The position numbers and the translations under genes were made by a program. Below are positions 44,462 to 54,763 of a DNA stretch of 64,000 bases, piece after piece. Source of the stretch: Diphasiastrum complanatum (Eukaryota > Streptophyta > Lycopodiopsida > Lycopodiales > Lycopodiaceae); assembly GCA_029204225.1 (NCBI GenBank), contig CM055101.1, positions 207,665-271,664 of the forward strand. The letters run 5' to 3'. The number at the start of each line of letters is the position of its first letter. Position 1 is the stretch's first letter. The notes below the pieces were generated by a model, which searched no databases, was not told where the DNA came from, and saw nothing but the letters and a program-made list of their open reading frames with translations.

Positions 44462-46188
44462 GTTGTGGTTGGAGACCTAGTGGATCTGCAATCCGATGGA
44501 GTTTTGTTAGCCTTGGACAAAATCAAAAGCACATGTGTTGGAGATATATGTCACTTTCAAAGAATAGAGGATGGCATGGCATGCATGACTGTGGAAAAAG
44601 GCATGCAACTTGATGCAAGGCTCCCTTTTCCAACAATAGGTGATGAGACAATAGAAGAGGCCATTGGTACCTATGTGTTGTGGTCACTTTTTGAAATGAA
44701 AAAACATTGCATTGATGATTTCTCAAGAACTATTGTTGCTCGAGAACTTGATGACAAAATTGCTTGGCAAAAGCAGTGGAATTCCTAGATACAAGAGGAT
44801 GTTTTTGAAGGGACAAATTTTGAAGATAAATGTACATGAACAACGATTTTATCCAAAAGAAAGGAATGTGATAGTTTCATTCAATGAAGGGATTGGATTG
44901 GAAGACAGGTTTTATTGGTACATAAATGTGGGGATGAATCCATTACTCTAGGAAAGGCTATTGTGTCGTTTGTTTCACCACATGACATTGTGGACAATGA
45001 GCAACTGGTGGGTGTGGACTCGGTTGGTGTAATTGTATACAAGGTTAATGCCCAACATGTCTCACACAACTAGAAGAAGATCATGTGTATCAATGGTCCA
45101 TACCATACGTGCAAACGAGCAATGGTTTTCCACTGCTACAAGGTCATAGCTCGATCAAGAGGGGGGCCTTGTCATTGGAGGAAGTCTTTGGATGTGATGA
45201 GTTGTCAGAGATGCCAAAGTTGCAGTCCAGACATTGCAACATTTCAAAGAATACACCATCAGGATTCAATGTGGGCATAAGATCAAATGCAATTAAATTC
45301 AACAAAGGAGATAGTTTGAATCACCAAGTGTATGCTTCGAGACAAGGACATGCTACAATGCATGGCAATGGAAACAAAGAGAAAATAAAGGTATGTGTAT
45401 TTTCAGTTTCATGGCAATCTCCACAATTGATTGTTGCAAAAGGCAGTGTTGCCAAATAACAAGCCACAAAGAAGTTTTCGAGTCTTGCGTGAACTATTAC
45501 GGGCAACGACATAACGATTGACTAACATTTGTGTTTGATTTATTTTCATCAGCACCAATGGGAACTAGAAAAATGATGTATAACAGAAGAGGTATTTGTG
45601 AGAAAGCTTGGTGGATTATTCATGGTATTTCTAGAGCTTCATTTTTTACATACAAATATCTCTAGAAAAGGGGTGCAGTGAAAGGGATGCATGGTAACAT
45701 GGAAAATTACAGAGAACATGGGCATGTTACTACAGCCAAGGAAGCAATTTGGGAGTTCATAAAAACAACTGTAGATAGAATGCCACACAACAACTAATAT
45801 GGGAGTTTGAGACACACAATATGTTCTTCCTAGTGTGTACAAGGTAAAGGACATTCAAAACGAAGTCAATGGTCAATTGGAAATGGTGAATGTCAAAGGC
45901 ATCTCACAAGCAACGATGAGTAGATTGTGGAATAAAGATTTCAAGGAGGTTCAATTAGCAACAAACAAAGAGAAATTGCAATCTACAAAGGTGGTCTTTG
46001 AAAGACCTAAATACCTTGAAGAGAAAGAAAAGCACATGAAAATGCAACGTGCTTGTCGTAATGTATATTATAGTAATAGGTTGTTGTCATGCTTGAAACC
46101 GAATGAATACCTTTGCATAATTCTTGACAAAATGGACCAAAAGAAAACAAGCATTCCTCGAGATGTGATGTGTGCACATCCATAAAAG
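44462..46188 (+). pseudogene. DKMD-family gene, 5' part (uncharacterised plant family)
   Basis: The first exon starts after an acceptor at 44461 and reads VVVGDLVDLQSDGVLLALDK and LPFPTIGDETIEEAIGTYVLW. The latter resembles the DUF8039-like module of plant transposon proteins. The same frame continues past stops (44786 and others) to about 45075, then shifts by one into GALSLEEVFGCDELSEMPKL (to 45459). After an intron ending at CATCAG (45554) comes CEKAWWIIHGISRASFF, MHGNMENYREHGHVTTAKEA and a DRMPHNN stretch. A further frame, from 45835, holds VKGISQATMSRLWNKDF, then NEYLCIILDKMDQKKTSIP at 46097-46155. I recall this segment order from an uncharacterised, expanded family in non-seed plants. 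Catalytic role unknown. Several stops and frameshifts make it a pseudogene. Confidence 0.5.
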
Positions 46189-46208
46189 AGAAATTGCAAT
46201 CTACAAAT
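45969..46208 (+). repeat. 220-bp local tandem duplication inside the DKMD gene
   Basis: AGAGAAATTGCAATCTACAAA occurs at about 45969 and again at about 46188. The first copy is followed by GGTGGTCTTTGAAAGACC and the rest of the exon. After the second copy comes the LTR element, and the exon resumes on its far side with AAAGGTGGTCTCTGAAAGACG at 53980. The retrotransposon thus entered the second copy of an already duplicated exon. Confidence 0.8.
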
Positions 46209-46481
46209 ACTTAGAATTTGCTTTGCACAGAACACAAATCATGCTACACAGTAACACAGACAGAAAACACTCTCCACAGCAAGCTCACATAGCAACTGTA
46301 TTTCTCAAAATGAAATTACACTGTACATATAGTTGTTCAATCAGGCAACCCATGCATGACCCAGGTTGCCGTTGGCGGGATGCGTGTCCCGTCGACTTGC
46401 CTCGTGGCGAGGCCAACTGATCTTTATCCACTGATAGGACCCATAGTACAGTAACACAGTGATTCTACTTTAATTCTAACT
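46209..46481 (-). repeat. 3' LTR (273 bp)
   Basis: Plus-strand ends are ACTTAGAAT and ATTCTAACT, an imperfect terminal inverted repeat, instead of TG...CA. By eye it differs from the 5' LTR at about 18 positions, mostly transitions, so the insertion is not recent. Confidence 0.92.
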
Positions 46482-46491
46482 CTCTCCCTTA
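46482..46491 (-). other. Polypurine tract
   Basis: The minus strand reads TAAGGGAGAG directly before the 3' LTR. This is the expected place for the plus-strand DNA primer. Confidence 0.8.
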
Positions 46492-46535
46492 GAGTAGAGC
46501 CTACTTTTTATACAGTTATATACATAGCTTTAAAG

Positions 46536-47705
46536 TCAACAAACTTCAATTATAGAAAGCTTTGATCTAAACTTATCAAACTTTTCTCCAGCAAGTGGCT
46601 TGGTGAAAATATCAGCTAGTTGTTCTTCTGTGCTACAATGAACAACATGAATTTCATGACTCAGCAACCTCTGACGTATAAAGTGATACTGAATCTTAAT
46701 GTGTTTAGTTCTTGCATGGAACACTGGATTCTTTGCTAGTTGAATGCCACTCTGACTGTCACTATGTAAAGTCGTAAGATTTTTCTGATTCATGCCAATT
46801 TCTTCCAAGATTTTGTCTCAACCATATAGCTTCCTATGCTGCACTACACATTGCCTTATACTCTGCTTATGTGGTAGGAAAGAGCAATTGTACTTTGCTT
46901 CTTACTAGACCAGAAAAAGCAACTACCACAAAACTGGAATACATACCCTGTGGTAGATCTACGATCATCATAGTCACCTCCCCAATCCTCATCCACATAG
47001 CTACGCAACTCAGGTAAACCATCATGCTTCCTGTAAATCAAGTCATACTCTGAAGTGCCTTTCACATAACGCAAAATGCGTTTAGCTGCCTTCCAATGTC
47101 TTTCCATAGGTGCTACCATAAACTGACTTACAATGCCAACAACATAGCATATATCTGGTCTAGTTATGGTAAGGTAAATCAAGTTCCCTACTAACTGTCT
47201 ATATAGCATGGCATCAAATGACTGTGACTCATCAAGCTTAGAAAGCTTTTTACCTGGTTCAATAGGAGTATTTACTGGTTTGCAATCCTGCAACCTAAAC
47301 CTGTGTAGCAACTCTTTGATGTACTTCACCTGTGTTAAACCCACTTTGTGTCCTTTTTGCCACACCTCTACTCCAAGGCAGTAATGCATCAGGCTGAGAT
47401 ATGTCATCTCGAATTGTTCCATGAGGTATTTCTTGATCATGTCTATCATCTCTTGATTATTTCCCGTAATAATCAAGTCATCCGAACATAAAGCGCAATC
47501 AAAGCAACCATACCATCAAAGCATAAGACATATAGATTTGGATCAGAATGTGTTCTCCCCATCCGCTTTGAACGAAAGTAGGCATCAATCCTGCTATACC
47601 ACACACGTGGTGCTTGTTTAAGACCATAAAGCGCTTTCTTCGACATACTTTATTTTCCTGTTCCTTTGCTACAAAGCCTTCACATTGATCCATGAACACT
47701 TCTTC
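46536..47705 (-). pseudogene. Copia RT C-terminal part and RNase H
   Basis: Reading leftwards: FMDQCEGFVAKEQENKVC at 47690, then a frameshift into KALYGLK-like sequence. At about 47480 the catalytic YVDD region is disrupted: one frame ends LYV and another resumes SDDLIITG, so a small insertion splits the motif. From 47476 a clean frame gives MKYCLGVEVWQ-like blocks, RLQDCKPVNTPIEPGKKLSKL, RQLVGNLIYLTITRPDICY and the RNase H segment DEDWGGDYDDRRSTTGYVF. After another frameshift (46860-46810) the last block is DSQSGIQLAKNPVFHARTKHI to the stop at 46536. RT and RNase H would make the cDNA. The active-site lesion alone would inactivate it. Confidence 0.88.
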
Positions 47706-48851
47706 TTATAACTCACCATTTAGAAAAGCAAATTTCACATCCATCTGATGCAAAGGCCAACCAAAATGTGAAGCTAAAGCAACAAGTAGATGTAGAGTAT
47801 TCCACTTACAAACCGACGCAAAGGCCTCCTCATAGTCGATGTCTTTATTTTGTGCATACCCTTTGATCACCAATCTTGCCTTGTGCTTTGCTGTACTTCC
47901 ATCTGCATGATACTTAGTCCTGTATACCCATTTGCAACTAATGGGTTTCTTGCCAACTGGTGGTTCTACTAAATCCCATGTGCTATGCTTAGCAATTGAC
48001 TCCATCTCCTCTCCCATGGCCTTGACCCAAATGTCATCATCCTTCGCTTCGCCATAAGTCGAAGGTTCTTTGCTTTGAATAATGTTAGATAAGAGAGCAT
48101 AATTTGCTTCATACCTTTCAAGTTGAGTCTTCTCTCTTGTTGATCTTCGTAGCTCTCCCTGGCTAGATGATCCTAGAAAGTCATCCATGTCGCGGCTCTC
48201 CAACAATCTCTCAAACCACTTAGGGAGCTTCTTGTCAGGTGATCGGCTTCCTGGTGAAAATGTATCCCACAGTACATCCTTCTCCTTGCGTTTGTCACCT
48301 GAAACTTCAATCCTTCTTGCACCAAAAGGTTTGTCCCTTCCTCTCCAACCTGTCTCTTGAGGTTGAGTAGTAGTATCTTGAGATGTATCCTCATGTTCAT
48401 CACTCGGAAGGTCAACGAATGGATCATCATCAGGTGGTATCCTCACTATACCATCTTTCTCATTGGATGTGTCTATCTTCTCAGCATCCTCATCTTCATA
48501 CATCTTGGATTCATCAAAGATAACATTACGGCTTATATGGATTTTGTTTTCCACTGGATCAAAACATCTATAGCCCTTCACACGATCATCATATCCTAGG
48601 AATATGCACTTGATAGCTTTCACATCAAGTTTACGTCTCTTTTCCTTAGGAATGTGTACAAAGGCCTTACATCCAAAGATTTGCAAGTGGTTCACCTTTG
48701 GCTTCTTCTTCATGAATGCTTCCTCAGGTGTTATTTTTGGTATGGCAATGGTTGGACTTCTATTTTGAAGATAGACTGTTGTGCTACATGCTTCTGACCA
48801 AAAATCTTTTGGTAGTTTCATCTCAGCTAGCATAGATCTGGCACTTTCCAC
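47706..48851 (-). pseudogene. Copia integrase C-terminus, linker and RT N-terminus (381 codons open)
   Basis: The longest open stretch of this element. It begins MESARSMLAEMKLPKDFWSE and continues with QNRSPTIAIPKITPEEAF, the IFGCKAFVHIPKEKRRKLD end of integrase, and an acidic proline-rich linker with QGELRRSTREKTQLER. Then comes the RT opening: WDLVEPPVGKKPISCKWVYR, KHKARLVIKGYAQNKDIDYE, QMDVKFAFLNGEL. It ends with a stop at 47706 just after the second catalytic region begins. It belongs to the left copy of the internally duplicated block. The upstream integrase core (49153-48827) is shifted by one base. Confidence 0.88.
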
Positions 48852-49836
48852 AATCGTACGATTCTTGCGCTCAGGTACACCATTGAGAGCAGGAGTATGA
48901 GCTTGCGTAATTGTCTTTTAATCCCACATTGATCACAAAGATCATTGAAGTCATTAGACTTATACTCACCTCCACTATATGATCTTAGGACTTTGATCTT
49001 CCTACCTGTCTGATTTTTGACCAATGCTTTGAAGCTCTTGAAGTTATCAAATGCATCTGATTTCTTCTTCAAGAAGTAGATCCATGCCTTACGTGACATA
49101 TCATCAATAAAGGTCATGAAATATAAGGCTTTACCTAAGGACATGGTCCTCATAGGCCCGCATAAATATGTGTGGATTAAATCCAGGATGTTCTTTGCTC
49201 TTGCAACACCTCCTTTATTGAACTTCTCTCAATGCTGCTTCCCATATACACTGGATGCGCACATCGATTTCAAGTAATCTTCTATGGTAGGCAGTTTTCT
49301 ATGTTACCATCTCCAATTTTCTCATCAAACTAAGGCTTCCCAAGTTCAAGTGACCAAGCCTCTTATACCACAACTCAGTTTGCGATGGAATGGACGATAC
49401 AAGTCCGTGTTGCCCCTTAATTGTAGCATTCAATGTGTACAATTTTGTATTCGGCTCTCTTACTCCATCCACAATAACTTTGAACTTTTGGTTCACATCC
49501 TTCACAAAGCAACGATCATGGGCGAATTCTACTTTCAACTTTTGATGAGTAATGACTCCAACAGAAAGTAGATTTTTCTTCAAACCTGGTACGTAAAGTA
49601 CCTCCTTGGTCATCCTACTTTTTCCATAAGGTAGTTGGATTGAAACGGTGCCTATCCCCTAAATCTTGCACACACCACCATTATCCAACACCTTCAAACT
49701 ACCGAACCAATTCTTGTTACCTGTCATGTGTCTTGTGGCTCCCAAGTCAATATACCATGCTTGATCATCTTGATTAGATGACAATGCAAATATGAAGACG
49801 CTAGAGTCTTCAATCTCACCCTCATCGACAAGGTTC
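48490..49836 (-). pseudogene. Duplicated protease-integrase block, copy A
   Basis: Contains LVDEGEIEDSSVFIFALSSN, protease WYIDLGATRHMTGNKN (family W.LDSGAT.H, with Ser read as Leu), VLYVPGLKKNLLSVGVITHQ, the pre-integrase block LWYKRLGHLNLGSL and integrase TFIDDMSRKAWIYFL with RSYSGGEY (catalytic Asp read as Tyr). It parallels 50261-51620 with an offset near 1,757 bp. Copy A lacks the gag zinc-knuckle part present ahead of copy B. Premature stops occur (for example at 49299). Confidence 0.85.
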
Positions 49837-50212
49837 ATTAGAGGAGTTCTAAATTCCAAAAAGACCCTTTGTAAAGATTATTTTTATATTTTTTTCTCAA
49901 ATTTTTCTTACACATGGACCAATCAAAATACTCAAATTTGAAATCTACGTAATGTAACTTTTTGAGTCCACATTTTGATTCCATACTAAAATGGCATAAC
50001 TTTTTAGTGGTAAGTCAGAATTTAGCGGAGTTTGGTGCATTAGAAGGTGCTCAACAAGGGCTTTCCAATAATATGTTAGATTGCATACTTCTGAGCTATG
50101 ATTAAAAAGTTATGGCAAGTCAACTGTATCACTGTTATAATATTTTAATAATAAAAAAGGCATCTTGCACGAATTCTTAAAGGGTCTTTTTGGAACTCAA
50201 AACTCCTCTAAT
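49837..50212. mobile_element. MITE-like inverted-repeat element, 376 bp
   Basis: The left end ATTAGAGGAGTT (49837) and right end AACTCCTCTAAT (50212) are exact inverted repeats. Pairing continues inward for about 35 bp with few mismatches; both arms share TTCCAAAAAGACCCTTT. The interior is AT-rich and non-coding. Copy B of the duplicated block has the empty site at 51610 (AAGGTTACCTGCTTG), which supports insertion. The target duplication is unclear. TA on both sides is possible, suggesting a Tc1/mariner-type (Stowaway-like) MITE, but small flank differences leave this open. Confidence 0.8.
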
Positions 50213-51853
50213 GACTTGCTTGTTTTGGTTTTCCCTTGACTTCTTTTAGTATTATGACGTCTAGCTTTCATCAAAGATAACATCACGGCTTATATGGATT
50301 TTGTTTTCCACTGGGTCAAAACATCTATAGCCCTTCACACGATCATCATATCCTAGGAATATGCACTTGATAGCTTTTACATCAAGTTTACATCCCTCTT
50401 CCTTAGGAATGTGTACAAAGGCCTTATATCCAAAGATTCGCAAGTGGTTCACCATTGGTTTCTTCTTCATGAATGCTTCCTCAGGTGTTATCTTTGGTAT
50501 GGCAATGGTAGGACTTCTATTTTGAAGATAGACTGTCGTGCTACATGCTTCTGACCAAAAAACTTTTGGTAGTTTCATCTCAGCTAGCATAGATCTGGCA
50601 CTTTCCAAATCGTACGATTCTTGCGCTCAGCTACACCATTGAGAGCAGGAGTATGAGCTTGCGTAAATTGTCTTTTAATCCCACATTGATCACAAAGATC
50701 ATTGAAGTCATTAGACTTGTACTCGCCTTCACTATCTGATCTTAGGACTTTGATCTTCCTAACTGTCTGATTTTTGACCAATGCTTTGAAGCTCTTGAAG
50801 TTATCAAATGCATCTGATTTCTTCTTCAAGAAGTAGATCCACGTCTTACGTGACATATCATCAATAAAGGTCATGAAATATAAGGCTTTACCTAAAGACA
50901 CAGTCCTCATAGGCCCGCATAAATATGTGTGGATTAAATCCAGGATGTTCTTTGCTCTTGCAACACCCCCTTTATTGAACTTCTCTCAATGTTGCTTCCC
51001 ATATACACAGGATGCGCACATCGATTTCAAGTGATCTTCTATGGTAGGCAGTCCTGTTACCATCTCCAATTTTCTCATCAAACTAAGGCTTCCCAAGTTC
51101 AAGTGACCAAGCCTCTTATGCCACAACTTAGTTTGTGATGGAATGGACGATACAAGTCCGTGTTGCCCCTTAATTGTAGCATTCAACCTGTACAATTTTG
51201 TTTTGGGCTCTCTTACTCCATCCGCAATAACTTTTAACTTTTGGTTCACATCCTTCATAAAGCAACGATCATGGGCGAATTCTACTTTAACTTTTGATCA
51301 GTAATGACTCCAATAGAAAATAGATTTTTCTTCAAACCTGGTACGTAAAGTAACTCCATGATCATCCTGTTTTTTCCATCAGGTAGTTGGATTGAAACGG
51401 TGCCTATCCCTTTGATCTTGCACACCTCACCATTTGGTTGTGAAACGGATGTTCCATTATCCAACATTTTCAAGCTACTAAACCGATTCTTGTTACATGT
51501 TATGTGTCTTGTGTCTCTCAAGTCAATATACCATGCTTGATCATCTTGATTAGATGACAACGCAGATATGAAGATGCTAGAGTCTTCAATCTCACCCTCA
51601 TCGACAAGGTTACCTGCTTGTTTTGGTTTCCCCTTGCCTTGTTCCGCCAGGAATTTGCGACATTCACTCTTCCAATGGCCCTTTTTACCACAATGGAAGC
51701 ACTTGCCTTTCTTCTTGGTCTTACTGGAAGATCCCTCATCCTCCTGAGACTTTACAAATTGCTGCTTAGACTTCTTCTTGCCCTTGCCCTTGCCTTGTTT
51801 TTGGTGTGTCGCAAGTGCCTGATCGTCAGTATTTTGACATCTAGCTTTCACCA
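50213..51853 (-). pseudogene. Gag zinc knuckle, protease and integrase, copy B
   Basis: Reading leftwards from 51853: a Lys-rich stretch, a complete knuckle CFHCGKKGHWKSEC (near 51685), LVDEGEIEDSSIFISALSSN, protease WYIDLRDTRHIT (catalytic triplet D-S-G degraded to D-L-R), LLYVPGLKKNLFSIG, LWHKRLGHLNLGSL and CASCVYGK. Integrase core follows (HSD region frameshifted, TFIDDMSRKTWIYFL, RSDSEGEY, HTPALNGVAERKN) and MESARSMLAEMKLPKVFWSE. It ends at DVIFDE (50265) and runs straight into gag-type sequence (AAAGCTAGACGTC...), the duplication junction. The junction shares GAAAGCTAG with the gag site at 51848. Confidence 0.87.
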
Positions 51854-52428
51854 TTTCTTGTCGTTGCTCTTCCTACATCAAGATTCTTGTGAGCTTTTCC
51901 AAGGTTGGCAATCTTTCTCTTGATGTTATTCCACTCACAAACATTTGATAGGGTTCTACAATGCCGCACAATGCATTGTGCACCAGCTCCACATCACGTA
52001 TGCACTCACCAATAGAATGCAGTTCATCTCTCATTGTCTTGATTCTGGTCATGTACGTCTGAATGTGCTCTCCTTGCTCCATGCGAGCACTATTCAACTT
52101 TGACTTCAGAAACATGATTCTTGACAAATTTGATGTCTCGAATGCTCCTTTAGCACATCCCATGTCTGTCTGGGTGTAACACTATCACAAATGTGGGTAA
52201 TGATGTGATCCTTCACTGACAAGTTACTGAAGGTCAAAGCTTTCCTCATCTTTTTGTCGAACACTTTGATATCCGCTTCATTTGGCGGCCTTCTCTCATC
52301 ACCTGTGATGACTTCCCACACGTCTTTCTCCATCAATATGTTTTCATTTTGAATTTCCACACTGCATAGTTGGAAATCCCGTCCAATTTGCTACTTTCAC
52401 TCAAAATGGACTCTCCCATGTTTGCCAT
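51854..52428 (-). pseudogene. Copia gag N-terminal region
   Basis: An ATG at 52428 (second at 52419) opens MANMGESILSESSKLDGISNY. After a frameshift, the frame from 52360 gives NENILMEKDVWEVITGDER and AFDKKMRKALTF-like sequence, then RQTWDVLKEH. After another shift come SRIMFLKSKLNSARMEQGEHI, MTRIKTMRDELHSIG and LPTLEKLTRIL to 51873. This is the UBN2-type copia gag order. Two frameshifts break it. Gag forms the particle that carries element RNA. Confidence 0.85.
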
Positions 52429-53692
52429 CGCAAAACTGCTTGAAAAACAGTATGTCAAGGCCAACAGTGATGTCAGAAGCTGAAAATAATGACCTGCAGT
52501 TTTTCTCTTACCAGGCCACTCGCCGCTTTTCCACCAATTTGAAATCCAAATTGACGTCGCCTTCCGAAATACACTCAGTCGTCAACTCCCAACAACATGC
52601 CCAATGGAATGGTGAAATCACTTTTGGCACACTCCGAACACTTTCTCCACTACAATCACTCTGTTTTGCTGTACCGTACTTGCAGGTACAGTCCGGGTGC
52701 CCTTCGTTTGGAGGTTGTAGCCTTTCGTTTGGGTCAAAACGAGCAAAGGACCCAAAAATAGGGACGTTTCTAGTTTTTGAACTGTTTCTTCACCTTGAAG
52801 AAACTTCACTCTTCACTTGTGAACAGACCCAACTCCAATTTCAGTATGCAAATTTTTAATGAAGTTGAAGGCCAAAATGCACTTCATTTCTTCAGGGCCC
52901 TCTTCAACAACCCTTCAGACTCCATCCAATGGTTGATTCTGATCCAACCGTGGATATCCCTTATGGATAGCACAAAATGAGCCATTGATCTTGTAGCTTC
53001 TCTATCCAATGGATCTGGGCACTCTTGTGCACTAATGGAGAGTCTTGTAAGTGCTACCCACACGCGCGAACAGTCCGCGACCTCCCTGTCTACGGCCGCG
53101 CCTCCCTAAGTTCGTTTTTGCTTGATCTAACTCGCCTATGGATCGATTTGAGCACGATTTGAGGCCTGGAGCAGGGTCGCCCTACTGATAACATGTCTGT
53201 AGAGTGTTCACTCATGAAATTCCATGGAGAAACGATGATTTTAGCTCAACTTGACAAAGTGGCTTTTTTCACCCTTTACCGCAAATCTGCTAGGTTAATT
53301 GTCTGGAGACAAATCTTTGACATAAACCTCAGAATCTCTCCATGGCTGGTTGACAATGTAATTAGCTTCCTTTCTATCCTTACGGCATCCAAAATGGTGC
53401 ACAAATAGCGAAGAAATCACCAGTTATGTATAAAAAAACGGTAACCCCAAACCCGGTTTCAATTTTCAACTGGCTTCAAAATTGTCAATTTTTCACCAGA
53501 TTTTTCCCTGTCTGATGTTATGCACAGGCTAATAATATCTCTGATGAGCTTAGCAAGCCTCTACAAACTAGAAATCATGCACCAGTGCTTATCTTTTCGT
53601 CTTCAACCCGCCGTAAACCCCGAACTCTCAGAAGACAGTTCTCCCGAAGCTCTCTTCAACGACGATGTTGTACTGTGTACACTCCCTGTGCG
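52429..53692 (-). other. Retrotransposon 5' leader (1.26 kb), no gene
   Basis: Sequence between the primer-binding site and the gag start. No coding region was recognised on either strand; short plus-strand frames here are chance. This is a long leader for a copia element, whose leaders are usually a few hundred bases or less. It may contain other inserted DNA. Confidence 0.6.
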
Positions 53693-53704
53693 ACTCTGAT
53701 ACCA
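53693..53704 (-). other. Primer-binding site (iMet tRNA)
   Basis: The minus strand reads TGGTATCAGAGT, an 11 of 12 match to the initiator-Met tRNA complement, directly against the LTR border at 53705. Confidence 0.92.
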
Positions 53705-53978
53705 ACTTAGAATCTGCTTTTCACAGGAACACAGATCATGCTACACAGTAGCACAGACAGAAAACACTCTCCACAGCAAGCTCACATAGCAACTGTATTT
53801 CTCAAAATGAAATTACACTATACATATAGTTGTTCACTTCGACAACCCATGCATGACCCAGGTTGCCGTTGGCGGGACGCGTGTCCCATCGACTTGCCTC
53901 GTGGCGAGGCCAACTGATCCTTATCCACTGATAGGCCCCACAGTATAGTAACATAGTGATTCTACTTTAATTCTAACT
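53705..53978 (-). repeat. 5' LTR (274 bp)
   Basis: Partner of the LTR at 46209-46481. A shared block includes GGTTGCCGTTGGCGGGA and CTTGCCTCGTGGCGAGGCC, the latter a perfect short inverted repeat (GCCTCG...CGAGGC). It contains no obvious TATA box. Confidence 0.92.
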
Positions 53979-54530
53979 CAAAGGTGGTCTCTGAAAGACG
54001 TAAATACCTTGAAGAGAATAAAAAGCACATGAAAATGAAACGTGCTTGTCGTAGTGTATATTACAGTAATAGGTTGTTGTCATGCTTGAAACCGAATGAA
54101 TACCTTTGCATAATTCACGACAAAATGGACCAAAAGAAAACAAGCATTCCTTAATTGGTTCCTAAACCAAAAGCTATAGCAAGAGCATATTCCATGCCTT
54201 TGTTACTTACGGGTATGCTTACGCATGGACATGGTACAAAGTCATTTGGCCACTTTGTATTGGGATTGTGGAAATCGGATCCAAATTTCACCATTGGATC
54301 TTTGGCACAGTGTTTGCGAGACTTGGAGGCTTTTAATAGGACAACGCATGCAGATCCATATGCTACACAACTGAAAAACAATGACATAGTTGATGCATTG
54401 TTGTCTCAAAGGTCCCTTTCACATGACCAAAAATTGGCAGGAGAAATTGCAATGGACTTGACCAAAAATATTTTGACACAAAATTTGCTTACACACGTAG
54501 AGTGCCAAATCCCTCTCACTTATTAACTAG
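53979..54530 (+). pseudogene. DKMD-family gene, 3' part after the retrotransposon
   Basis: The interrupted exon resumes: RACRSVYYSNRLLSC, then NEYLCIIHDKMDQKKTSIP, a TAA at 54151, then LVPKPKAIARAYSMPLLLTG, MLTHGHGTKSFGHFVLGLW and SDPNFTIGSLAQCLRDLEAF. It ends at a TAA at 54524-54526. The HDKMDxxKT..P and LTGM..HGHG segments are the most conserved-looking parts. The family usually continues beyond this point, so the C-terminus is missing or mutated. A retroviral-type function is unlikely. I do not know what the family does. Confidence 0.55.
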
Positions 54531-54690
54531 GGTTAGGGTTGCCTTGGCATCCGCAAACCCTCCTACAGTATCTCCCACCAAAACTGGTGGCGGTTCTACG
54601 ACACCTGCGAGATGCAGTTACTGTGGACTTTTATTTGCTTCACATCAAATGTTTATTGAATGATACTGCACCTATTCTTCGGGTTCACGA
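54531..54690. other. No gene; boundary between DKMD gene and gypsy element
   Basis: Short GC-richer stretch (CTCCTACAGTATCTCCCACC...) that may be further decayed exon sequence of the DKMD gene. A frame encoding PARCSYCGLLFASHQMF near 54605-54655 is too short to interpret. Confidence 0.3.
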
Positions 54691-54763
54691 TGTGTTTTGG
54701 GTAACATGATAACCACATCATCTAGTGTATAGCGTTTAAAATATTTGGGCATATCATGCCTGA

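Larger units (their letters stand above)
46209..53978 (-). mobile_element. Complete Ty1/copia LTR retrotransposon with internal duplication
   Basis: Two LTRs (46209-46481 and 53705-53978), a primer-binding site (53693-53704), a polypurine tract (46482-46491) and gag, protease, integrase, RT and RNase H in copia order on the minus strand. The flanks read CAAAT before and CAAAG after. Given the undisturbed sequence CTACAAAGGTGG at 45984, this fits a 5-bp target-site duplication with one change. The coding region is broken and carries a second copy of the protease-integrase block plus a small inverted-repeat element. Size 7.77 kb. Confidence 0.93.

Noticed and set aside
48357-48599. Plus-strand frames across 46.5-53 kb
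   Set aside because: Shadows of the minus-strand copia polyprotein.
54529-54543. Telomere-like CTAGGGTTAGGGTT
   Set aside because: Only two partial units; too short for a telomeric repeat.
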